A DNA stretch of 12,751 nt from Zopfochytrium polystomum (GCA_025765615.1 JAIVFJ010000726.1:1-12751); one strand, 5' to 3'; positions 1 through 6,206 are shown, counted from the stretch's first letter. A program made the numbers and translations. The notes: generated by a model from the letters alone, not told the origin.

Positions 1-7
1 TGCCAGG

Positions 8-16
8 CTTTATATA
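8..16 (-). promoter_or_regulatory. TATA box at the left edge (for a unit left of the window)
   Basis: TATATAAAG on the minus strand. Its transcription unit would lie to the left of position 1, so its presence suggests that the array or a further leader continues beyond the window. That cannot be seen here. Confidence 0.55.
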
Positions 17-82
17 CCCCCAGCCCAAGGGGGTCAAGCCATGGAAGGAAATGGAATGAATGAAACAGCAAAAAAGGAAAAA

Positions 83-648
83 GTGATTCCAAAGGTGATA
101 CCAAAGGTGATTCCAAAGGAGGGGTGATTCCAAAGGTGATTCCAAAGGAAAGGTGATTCCAAAGGTGATACCAAAGGTGATTCCAAAGGAGAAGTGATTC
201 CAAAGGTGATTCCAAAGGAGAGGTGATTCCAAAGGTGATTCCAATGGTGATTCCAATGGAAGGGTGATTCCAAAGGTGATTCCAAAGGAGAGGTGATTCC
301 AATGGTGATTCCAATGGTGATTCCAAAGGAGAGGTGATTCCAAAAGGTGATCCAAAGGTGATTCCAGTGGTGATTCCAATGGAAGGGTGATTCCAAAGGT
401 GATTCCAATGGTGATTCCAATGGTGATTCCAATGGAAAGGTGATTCCAAAGGTGATTCCAGTGGTGATTCCAATGGTGATTCCAATGGAAGGGTGATTCC
501 AAAGGTGATTCCAAAGGTGATTCCAGTGGTGATTCCAGTGGTGATTCCAATGGTGATTCCAAAGGGAAGGGTGATTCCAATGGTGATTCCAGTGGTGATT
601 CCAGTGGTGATTCCAAAGGTGATTCCAAAGATTCCAAAGAGATTCCAA
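83..648. repeat. GGTGATTCCAAA minisatellite, 12/17-bp units (unit A)
   Basis: About 560 bp of tandem 12-bp units GGTGATTCCAAA, with AAT or AGT as variant ends. Every two to four units, one is lengthened by about 5 bp (GGAGA, GGAAG, GGAAA or GGAGG) to 17 bp. Near 341-352 this copy has CCAAAAGGTGATCC where unit B has the regular sequence: one extra A and one missing T. It lies between the telomere/E-box block and the TATA box. The 12-bp period keeps several reading frames open on both strands; the resulting ORFs (for example 34-720 minus) are not taken as genes. Confidence 0.95.
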
Positions 649-732
649 CCAAAAGAGGAAGAGATTCACCACAAAGGACCCCTCTGGGCGTCTGACACTG
701 CCCAAAAAGGCAACTTCCATAAAAGGAAGGTG

Positions 733-818
733 GTCACATGACCGCCATGTGACCAGTCACGTGACCCCCATGTGACCAGATCACGTGATCCCCACGTGAC
801 CCAGATCACGTGACCCCC
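733..818. repeat. E-box/palindrome cluster (unit A)
   Basis: Four CACGTG (758, 782, 793, 807), two CATGTG (746, 769) and one CACATG (735) lie within 86 bp, most inside TCACGTGA or GTGAC contexts and separated by C-rich spacers. Neighbouring sites form inverted pairs, for example GTCACATG with CATGTGAC around 5 nt. CACGTG is the classic binding site of bHLH factors (Cbf1/Pho4 and USF/MITF types). This could be an upstream activating region for the next promoter, a set of RNA hairpins in the 3' region, or both. Confidence 0.7.
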
Positions 819-842
819 CTTCTAACGTGGCGCGAGGCGGAC

Positions 843-914
843 GGTTAGAGGTTAGGGCGGTTAGGGTCAGGGTGGTTAGGGTCAGGGCCTTAGGGTTAGG
901 GTTTAGGGTTAGGG
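843..914 (+). repeat. Internal telomere-like TTAGGG tract (unit A)
   Basis: The plus strand has seven TTAGGG hexamers (starting at 852, 861, 876, 890, 896, 903 and 909), partly separated by variants such as TCAGGG and GGCGG. The coding-strand RNA therefore carries CCCUAA, 138 nt after the ORF2 stop. Such RNA could pair with a 3' G-rich telomere overhang, which is how EN-deficient PLEs are thought to prime at chromosome ends. The many GGG runs could also form a G-quadruplex on the plus strand. Confidence 0.9.
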
Positions 915-1052
915 CCAGTGGCGAAGGCGTCTAGAAAGAGGGGGTGTGGTGTGGAAGGGGCTGGAGGTTGAAAGGGAGCCAAGAGAGAGAGTGCGGTCGC
1001 AAAGTCCTTGGGATTGGTCCGTTCGAATTAGCAAAGAAATGCTGGATCGTCT

Positions 1053-3275
1053 TCAAGAAGGCCGATTGCTCTTGCGGCTGTCTTTGCGCTTTTTGGCAAA
1101 AGGCTGCCACTGACGCCAGGGATCTCGGTAAGGATCAGGGGGAGGACCCTTTGGCTTTGGTTTAGGGTCGAAGGGCGTCGGAGGCGGTGGTCTTGGAGGA
1201 TCAAAGAGGTCCGGTGGCGGGCTCTGGGGCGTCACCGGGACTTTGGGGTCTCGAAGCTTTGTGAGGATCGAGCCGACGGACGGGTTGCTGCGTAGCGCAA
1301 GGACCATTCTTGGCGGATTTCTGTCCCAAATCTCATGGACTTGGTCCTCGTGGGTGTTGAGAACGGGTCCGATCTGAAGGGCCGAGACTTGGGGGGCGTG
1401 CCGGACGACAAAGGGGAGAACCTTGTCTTTGGGGCCGTCGGCGGGCGGGTGGAGCCACCGAGGCCTGTCTGCATAGCTGACTGAAGCGAAGATTGGCTCC
1501 AGGAACTTGCGTGGATAGCCCCGAGCTTGAAGTCGTTGGCGGAAAAGAGCTCGGGTGGCCAGGAAGGTTGATTCGGACGTTGAGTTGCGCACATACCGAA
1601 TCAGTTCGCCGCGGATGAAGCCCCTCTTGAGGCTCGAGGGGTGGAACGAGGCCGGGCCAAGGTAGGCGTAGGTGTTGAGCGGTTTTTGGTAGGTGCTGAA
1701 CACGAGGGAGGCTTCATCGCTGTCGTCGCTGGTGCGGCGTAAGTTAATGTCGAGGTCGAGGAAGGCGGCATGGGTGGTGCTGCGGTTGACTGTGAGTCGA
1801 AGTACACCGGGCCGTGAGGACGTGAGCAAGCCGTGAAGAAAGTCCACGTCGTCCGGTCCGCAGCAGAGGACCATGAAGAGGTCGTCAATGTACCTTCCGT
1901 ACAGGGGGCAACGGATGCGTTTGTGCTGGTTGCTGATGATCCTGTAGACCCCGGGGACGGATTCAAAGACGGCGAACCCGTAGAGGTTTGCAATGACAAC
2001 GGCCATGTTGGTGCCCATGGCCATGCCACCGCGCTGCCGGAAGACCGTTCCCTGAAAGCTGAAGGCGTTGGCGTCAAAAACCCACTGTATCAACTGAAGG
2101 ATCTCGGGGCGGATGATGTCTCTGCCGTGATCACGGAGCCAGGAGTTGAGGTTGTTGTTGAGAGATCGAATGACGTCTGCCACATGCATGTTGCCGTAAA
2201 AGTTTTCCACATCCATGGTGACGAGCAGGCAGTTTTCTGCTGGGAGAACTGGCACTTGGGTCTCGGCGATCTGAACGAGATGTCGAGAGTCTTTCAGGAT
2301 GAACGGGAGGCTGTCCACAATGGGCTGGAGCACCGCGCAGATAATGCGCGAAGCGTTGGTGGTGATCCAGTTTGTCGAAGCGACGATGGGCCGAAGGGGG
2401 ACAGCCAGGCCTGGACCGAGGTTGAGCATGTCGACGGGTTTGAGCTTGTGTATCTTGGGGAGGCAGTAAAAGGTCGGCACGGTGAACGACCTGAAGCCGT
2501 CGACAGAGTCTTGCAGAAGTTCCAGTTGCTGCCGAGTGAACCGGGAGCCATACTCCCTGACGAACTTGGTGACGAACGCCAGGTGTTTCCGGAAGAAGGC
2601 GGGAAGATCTGCTGGAGCCAGAACGGTGTAGTTGTCGCTCTGGAGGTGCTCGGTGACGAGTCTGTTGTAGTCGTCAGTGTCCAGGACGACCAAGCCGAGG
2701 TTCTTGTCTGCGGCTCGGAAGGTGAGGTTGCGCTGCTTGGCCAGCTTGTGGGCTAGGCGGAGCAGGGACCGACCGCGTTGCTGTTTCTTGTACAGTGGCG
2801 AAGCCTTGTCCAGGGGCTTGCTTTTTTGACAGTCGTCGAGCCACTTGAAGCTGCCGGTCAGGGCGCGGCGGATGGAGCGCGCGATTTCAAAGACGGGGAC
2901 AGGTACGTTGTCCGGGGGCGGGTAGGACTTGGGCGCGGTGAACAGGCGAGGGTCAAAGTCCGGGTCGTCGGGCGTGTTCTGGTGACGGAACTGGACCGAC
3001 AGACGGTGGGTGAACGAGTGAAGGGCTTCATCGAGCTCGTCGTAGGTGAGCGGACGAGCGAAAGGGATGTGCTTGGAGCCGTGGGTGAGAAGCCTTTGAG
3101 TCTGGGGCGAGAGGGTGGCTGAAGAAAGATTGAAGAAGAGAGGTTTCTTTGTAGGAGGAGAAGAGGAAGAAGTTGAATCCACAGGGCCGGCGGTCTTGGT
3201 TGAGAGACGATATGAGGGACGTGTTCTGCAAGAGACTGAGATGCAGATGTCGCGATGCTGCTGCAGCCACCTCAT
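1053..3275 (-). CDS. ORF2: Penelope-like reverse transcriptase, endonuclease-deficient (unit A)
   Basis: 740-aa polymerase that would copy element RNA into DNA at a chromosome end. PLE landmarks in order: ADKNLGLVV (189-197) followed by a DYNRL segment; PTFYCLPKIHK (267-277) with RPIVAS (295-300); motif A TMDVENFYGN (353-362, catalytic D355); motif B RGGMAMGTN (415-423); motif C RYIDDLF (461-467, catalytic D464 and D465); FLDLDI (505-510); a KP...YL...S.HP...RGFIRGELIR block (531-560); and thumb-like RGYPRKFLEPI (585-595). After about residue 670 there is no GIY-YIG domain, only a proline-rich stretch (682-715) and a basic tail, KKRKDSRK (728-735), that could be a nuclear localisation signal. 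The start is an ATG overlapping the ORF1 stop as ATGA. The family assignment is firm. The endonuclease-free status rests on my reading of the C-terminus. Confidence 0.95.
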   Translation of the reverse strand: MRWLQQHRDICISVSCRTRPSYRLSTKTAGPVDSTSSSSPPTKKPLFFNLSSATLSPQTQRLLTHGSKHIPFARPLTYDELDEALHSFTHRLSVQFRHQNTPDDPDFDPRLFTAPKSYPPPDNVPVPVFEIARSIRRALTGSFKWLDDCQKSKPLDKASPLYKKQQRGRSLLRLAHKLAKQRNLTFRAADKNLGLVVLDTDDYNRLVTEHLQSDNYTVLAPADLPAFFRKHLAFVTKFVREYGSRFTRQQLELLQDSVDGFRSFTVPTFYCLPKIHKLKPVDMLNLGPGLAVPLRPIVASTNWITTNASRIICAVLQPIVDSLPFILKDSRHLVQIAETQVPVLPAENCLLVTMDVENFYGNMHVADVIRSLNNNLNSWLRDHGRDIIRPEILQLIQWVFDANAFSFQGTVFRQRGGMAMGTNMAVVIANLYGFAVFESVPGVYRIISNQHKRIRCPLYGRYIDDLFMVLCCGPDDVDFLHGLLTSSRPGVLRLTVNRSTTHAAFLDLDINLRRTSDDSDEASLVFSTYQKPLNTYAYLGPASFHPSSLKRGFIRGELIRYVRNSTSESTFLATRALFRQRLQARGYPRKFLEPIFASVSYADRPRWLHPPADGPKDKVLPFVVRHAPQVSALQIGPVLNTHEDQVHEIWDRNPPRMVLALRSNPSVGSILTKLRDPKVPVTPQSPPPDLFDPPRPPPPTPFDPKPKPKGPPPDPYRDPWRQWQPFAKKRKDSRKSNRPS

Positions 3276-3398
3276 TCTTGCCGGGTGGATTTTCTTCCTC
3301 TTTCTCCGCCGGATCCTTCGCCGCCTGAGACTGGTCGTTTGTTTGTCTCGCGACCTTGCCGTCGTCCCTGCTGCTGCTGCTGCTGCCGGCGCTGCAAG

Positions 3399-3431
<33 letters not shown>

Positions 3432-4786
3432 CCGCGGGGCTTTGATTGACGGTCGAAGGTGTGGGTGTTTTGTTTCTTGCCGCGGTTGTCCTTTTGGTTG
3501 TTGCCTCTGCCTGGTGTTGGAGATCTGCCGCGCGAGCGAGATTGGCTCTTGTTCTGGCCAGTAGACCTGGACCGCCGGTCGACGGCTGGAGAACGTGACT
3601 CGCTTCGGCCTTGGCGCTGCTGATTTTTCTGTTGTGGGCGAGAGGCGTTGCGTTTGGACTTGAGAGGTTGTTTGCCCCGGGGTCTGGATGAAGACCGAGC
3701 TTGGGCCGTCTGTTCCTTGGGGCGACTCGATGAGGAGCGGTTTCTTGAGGAGCGACGGCCTTTTCCGTTTCCCAACAGAGTTTTGAGTTCTGCAAGTTGG
3801 CGGGCAAGCTCTGAGATCCTGTCGTCAGGAGGAGGAGGGTCCGTACTACTATTGCTAGACGTCAGCGCCGTGGTGACGGCGTTCGAATCCTGGCCTTGCA
3901 GCCCCTCTGGCTGTTGCTGCTGCTGCTGCTGCTGCCGAGTTGCTGCTTCTTGTTTGCTTTTGGCCTTGTCTGAAGCGCGCCGCAGTTTCCTATCAAGATG
4001 GGCTCTTTGGCGGTCAGTGAAGCTTGAGACAGTCCGGTTGTAGGCGTCTAGGAAGGCTGTGTGTCGAGGATTCTTGACGTGGTGTACGGCCAAGAGGGAG
4101 CGCACTTGATCGACATCGACCGCGGTCACGGCAGCAGCAGAAGAACCACGCGAGGAGGAGCCAACCCCCGTCGAAGGAAGGAGTCCAAGCGAGGACTGGA
4201 GCTGCTGGAGCATGTCTTGGTTGATGATGGTGTGCGCGTTGAGGTCAACAACGTCTGACAGGAATAGGCTGTAGGTGTTGCTGAAGAGGTGGTTGAGACG
4301 GTTGAAGTTTGCAGACTCCATCCCAACCAAGTGACGAGTGGCGAGCTGTTTGGCTTGGAGCTCGATGTGCGCGAGGGCCGACTTGGGCAGGGTGATGCCA
4401 GAGACGGAGAACTTGACGTGAGAAGGAAAGACACCGGATCGGTATTCCTGGGCAAGCTTGAGCGCACGCTGGTACGATTTATCCCGGGCAAAGTAGAGGC
4501 GAGCGAGGGACTGGGCGCGTTCTTCAGCCTTGGCAAGTTCTTGCTTTGAGACCGGTAAGGCAAAGGCAAGGGCCAGGTGGCGGCTGTAGACGGCGTCCAT
4601 CACCGAAGAGCGAGGCGGAACTTGTGATTCTGCGAGGCCGTCGGTGTAGTCGGCGTACGTGCCTGGGGACCAGCTTTCAGGTAAGGCGTCTGGCACCTCG
4701 TACTCGGTGTCTGCGTCCATGGGGTCGTAGTGGAGGTCGTCGTCGACAGGCATGGAACCAGAGAGGGGGGCGTCCGGTGGCGTCAT
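3272..4786 (-). CDS. ORF1: Ser/Arg-rich, polyQ, basic protein of the retroelement (unit A)
   Basis: 504 aa, starting at the first ATG downstream of the ribozyme cut. That ATG has A at -3, and no other ATG lies on the coding strand between 5073 and 4787. The frame is open further upstream to about 4885 but has no ATG there. Regions: acidic N-terminus (to about 50); Ala/Leu/Lys-rich, probably helical middle (about 65-200); polyQ (285-292); a short heptad-like helix, DDRISELARQLAELKTLL (321-338); then a long Arg/Ser, Gln and Lys-rich tail (about 343-504) with RS dipeptides, a serine run (454-460) and a second Q run (468-473). There is no cysteine, so no zinc knuckle. Other EN-deficient PLEs also have an ORF1, some with coiled coils. 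Charge and RS content suggest RNA binding or nuclear targeting (inference). I recognise no catalytic domain. Confidence 0.85.
3368..3428. repeat. CTG/CAG trinucleotide runs in ORF1 (unit A)
   Basis: Two CTG runs on the plus strand, (CTG)6 at 3368-3385 and (CTG)7 at 3408-3428, with GTT units between. They are read in different registers, giving glutamines (CAG) and then serines (AGC) in the ORF1 tail. A third run at 3911-3934 encodes the eight-glutamine stretch. The same runs recur 5364 bp later. Confidence 0.85.
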
Positions 4787-5061
4787 CTTGAGTGAAGTTA
4801 GGAAGGGGGGCGACAGGACGAAGAACTTGAAGGGGACCTCGACCCGACGCACGTGGGCGACGACGCTGTGTGACCGGTTGAAGGCTCAATGGCAGGGTGG
4901 GGCCAGAGCCTAGACTTGCCAGACTAGGTGGTGGTGTGGTGGAGGAGAAGGGGCTTGCTTGCTTAAGAGAGGGAGGCCCCCCCTATGAGGGTGACGGGGG
5001 CCTCGAGTGTTGGGCTTGTTGCTTGGTGTTTGAACTAGAGAAGTTTCTTGACCAGAGGGAC

Positions 5062-5067
5062 TTTATT
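5062..5067 (-). terminator. AATAAA polyadenylation signal candidate (junction A/B)
   Basis: AATAAA on the coding strand begins 7 nt after the predicted ribozyme cut and overlaps the outer pairs of stem I. I found no other AATAAA on the coding strand of the unit. A transcript from unit B that runs through the next promoter could be polyadenylated about 15-30 nt further on. Transcripts starting at the TATA box and ending here would share about 300 nt at both ends, like the R region of an LTR. There is no strong GU-rich downstream element, so function is uncertain. Confidence 0.4.
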
Positions 5068-5112
5068 CAGCGTGAGCTTTCGGCTGTTTTGGCAGCCTCT
5101 TCAGACGCTTGA
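5067..5112 (-). ncRNA. Hammerhead self-cleaving ribozyme, minimal type I, in the leader (unit A)
   Basis: On the minus strand all core elements of the hammerhead consensus are present. Stem I 5' strand AGCGU (5109-5105); core CUGAAGA (5104-5098), fitting CUGANGA; stem II GGCUG/CAGCC (5097-5093 with 5086-5082) around loop CCAAAA, with the required G10.1-C11.1 pair; core GAA (5081-5079); stem III segment AGCU (5078-5075); cleavable C17 (5074), making the NUH triplet CUC; then stem I 3' strand ACGCU (5073-5069), pairing perfectly with AGCGU. Two more pairs extend stem I past a bulged A. Stem III is only a self-complementary AGCU, too short to fold alone, so two copies would pair with each other. 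Dimer-type hammerheads with tiny stem III are known from PLEs. Cleavage is predicted between 5074 and 5073. Confidence 0.9.
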
Positions 5113-5230
5113 GTGAACAAAGAAAAACCAAGGGTTAAGAAACTTCAAACCAAAGGAACCAACAAGGGTGATTGCAACACTTGGGGTTTGAAAGCAAGCA
5201 AGGGATAGGGGATCAAGGGTAGGTTGCACT

Positions 5231-5252
5231 CACACACACACACACACACACA
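5231..5252. repeat. (CA)11 microsatellite in leader (unit A)
   Basis: Eleven CA units on the plus strand, GT on the transcript strand, about 120 nt upstream of the ribozyme. Same length in unit B. Confidence 0.95.
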
Positions 5253-5371
5253 AAGAAAGATTAAAAGACAGCATCATACCTCAAACCAAATGTCAAGGGC
5301 ACAGGGGACACTTTTGGGTTTGGAAGAGTTTCTGGCAAGGAGAGGGGTGAAAAGGGGGGGGCCCTGCCAGG

Positions 5372-5380
5372 CTTTATATA
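5372..5380 (-). promoter_or_regulatory. TATA box for the unit A transcript
   Basis: The minus strand reads TATATAAAG, a full TATA-box consensus, flanked by a G run (5385-5381) and GCCTGG. Initiation about 25-30 nt downstream would fall near 5350-5345, giving a leader of about 560 nt that includes the ribozyme and leads to the ORF1 ATG at 4786. Being upstream of the element's own genes and conserved in every unit fits the internal-type promoter of PLE pseudo-LTRs. The start site is inferred. Confidence 0.65.
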
Positions 5381-5446
5381 CCCCCAGCCCAAGGGGGTCA
5401 AGCCATGGAAGGAAATGGAATGAATGAAACAGCAAAAAAGGAAAAA

Positions 5447-6012
5447 GTGATTCCAAAGGTGATACCAAAGGTGATTCCAAAGGAGGGGTGATTCCAAAGG
5501 TGATTCCAAAGGAAAGGTGATTCCAAAGGTGATACCAAAGGTGATTCCAAAGGAGAAGTGATTCCAAAGGTGATTCCAAAGGAGAGGTGATTCCAAAGGT
5601 GATTCCAATGGTGATTCCAATGGAAGGGTGATTCCAAAGGTGATTCCAAAGGAGAGGTGATTCCAATGGTGATTCCAATGGTGATTCCAAAGGAGAGGTG
5701 ATTCCAAAGGTGATTCCAAAGGTGATTCCAGTGGTGATTCCAATGGAAGGGTGATTCCAAAGGTGATTCCAATGGTGATTCCAATGGTGATTCCAATGGA
5801 AAGGTGATTCCAAAGGTGATTCCAGTGGTGATTCCAATGGTGATTCCAATGGAAGGGTGATTCCAAAGGTGATTCCAAAGGTGATTCCAGTGGTGATTCC
5901 AGTGGTGATTCCAATGGTGATTCCAAAGGGAAGGGTGATTCCAATGGTGATTCCAGTGGTGATTCCAGTGGTGATTCCAAAGGTGATTCCAAAGATTCCA
6001 AAGAGATTCCAA
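5447..6012. repeat. GGTGATTCCAAA minisatellite, 12/17-bp units (unit B)
   Basis: Same array, same order of 12- and 17-bp units, without the indel pair of unit A. That unit order is preserved between copies argues for very recent copying, since such arrays normally change number fast. Confidence 0.95.
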
Positions 6013-6096
6013 CCAAAAGAGGAAGAGATTCACCACAAAGGACCCCTCTGGGCGTCTGACACTGCCCAAAAAGGCAACTTCCATAAAAGGAAGGTG

Positions 6097-6182
6097 GTCA
6101 CATGACCGCCATGTGACCAGTCACGTGACCCCCATGTGACCAGATCACGTGATCCCCACGTGACCCAGATCACGTGACCCCC
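6097..6182. repeat. E-box/palindrome cluster (unit B)
   Basis: Identical set of CACGTG/CATGTG/CACATG sites. It lies about 720 bp upstream (in coding direction) of the unit A TATA box, with the minisatellite between. Confidence 0.7.
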
Positions 6183-6206
6183 CTTCTAACGTGGCGCGAG
6201 GCGGAC

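Larger units (their letters stand above)
4787..5350 (-). other. 5' leader of unit A transcript
   Basis: Non-coding stretch between the inferred start site and the ORF1 ATG. In coding direction it holds two overlapping ATGs in GTATGATG (5279-5272), a (GT)11 tract (5252-5231), pyrimidine-rich segments, the ribozyme (5112-5067) and an AATAAA (5067-5062). The segment after the ribozyme cut (5073-4787, 287 nt) contains no ATG, so cleavage would leave ORF1 as the first AUG. The rest shows no gene. Confidence 0.6.
1..5364 (-). mobile_element. Penelope-like retroelement, unit A (complete period, head-to-tail array)
   Basis: First 5364-bp period of a direct tandem array; the sequence at 1 recurs at 5365 and 10729. 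In coding direction it holds a leader with hammerhead ribozyme, ORF1, ORF2 (RT), a telomere-like tract, an E-box cluster, a minisatellite and a TATA box that belongs functionally to the next unit. The boundaries follow the window start. A biological boundary is better set at the ribozyme cleavage site (5074/5073). Short stretches 649-732 and 915-1052 lie between the named blocks and show nothing I recognise. The RT type and the missing endonuclease place it with EN-deficient PLEs such as Athena and Coprina (family knowledge). Assignment to a named clade would need a tree. Confidence 0.93.

Noticed and set aside
83..648. CRISPR array
   Set aside because: The repeats are 12-17 bp and abut directly with no unique spacers, there are no cas genes, and the context is a eukaryotic retroelement.
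34..720. Long minus-strand ORF (228 aa) over the minisatellite, its copies at 5398-6084 and 10762-11448, the longer ones at 5261-6016 and 10625-11380, and the plus-strand ORF at 493-741
   Set aside because: The protein is only translated minisatellite (LESP/WNHH/GITI repeats). A 12-bp period without stop codons keeps several frames open at once on both strands, so open length is not evidence of coding.
716..725. CATAAAAGG as a plus-strand TATA box driving a UUAGGG (TERRA-like) transcript
   Set aside because: It is a weak match with no other promoter evidence. CTTCC ATAAAA GGAAG is equally well a small inverted repeat.
843..914. An actual chromosome end or a telomerase-made telomere stretch
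   Set aside because: The tract is short, degenerate, identical in all three units and flanked on both sides by element sequence, so it is an internal part of the element.
1161..1168. TTTAGGGT at about 1163 as a further telomere repeat
   Set aside because: A single occurrence inside the RT coding region, encoding part of the proline/lysine-rich tail; likely chance.
1931..1937. Other CTGANGA matches that might start a hammerhead (1931-1937 plus strand, about 3119 and 4275 plus strand)
   Set aside because: None is followed by a stem II hairpin and GAAA in the right spacing, and all lie inside coding sequence on the antisense strand.
1833..2756. 307-aa plus-strand ORF opposite the reverse transcriptase (copy at 7197-8120)
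   Set aside because: It is the antisense shadow of the RT gene in GC-rich DNA, shows no recognisable domain, and the sense strand has clear PLE motifs.
1053..3275. Bacterial retron, group II intron or LTR/LINE-type RT
   Set aside because: The N-terminal ADKNLGLVV block, the PKIHK/RPIVAS block and the KP...HP...RGFIRGELIR block are typical of PLE RTs. There is no intron-maturase X domain, no AP or REL endonuclease, no integrase, no RNase H, and the host context is eukaryotic.
4787..4852. Extension of ORF1 to a GTG start at 4852 (526 aa)
   Set aside because: This is a eukaryotic element, so a GTG start is unlikely. The ATG at 4786 has A at -3 and is the first ATG after the predicted ribozyme cut.
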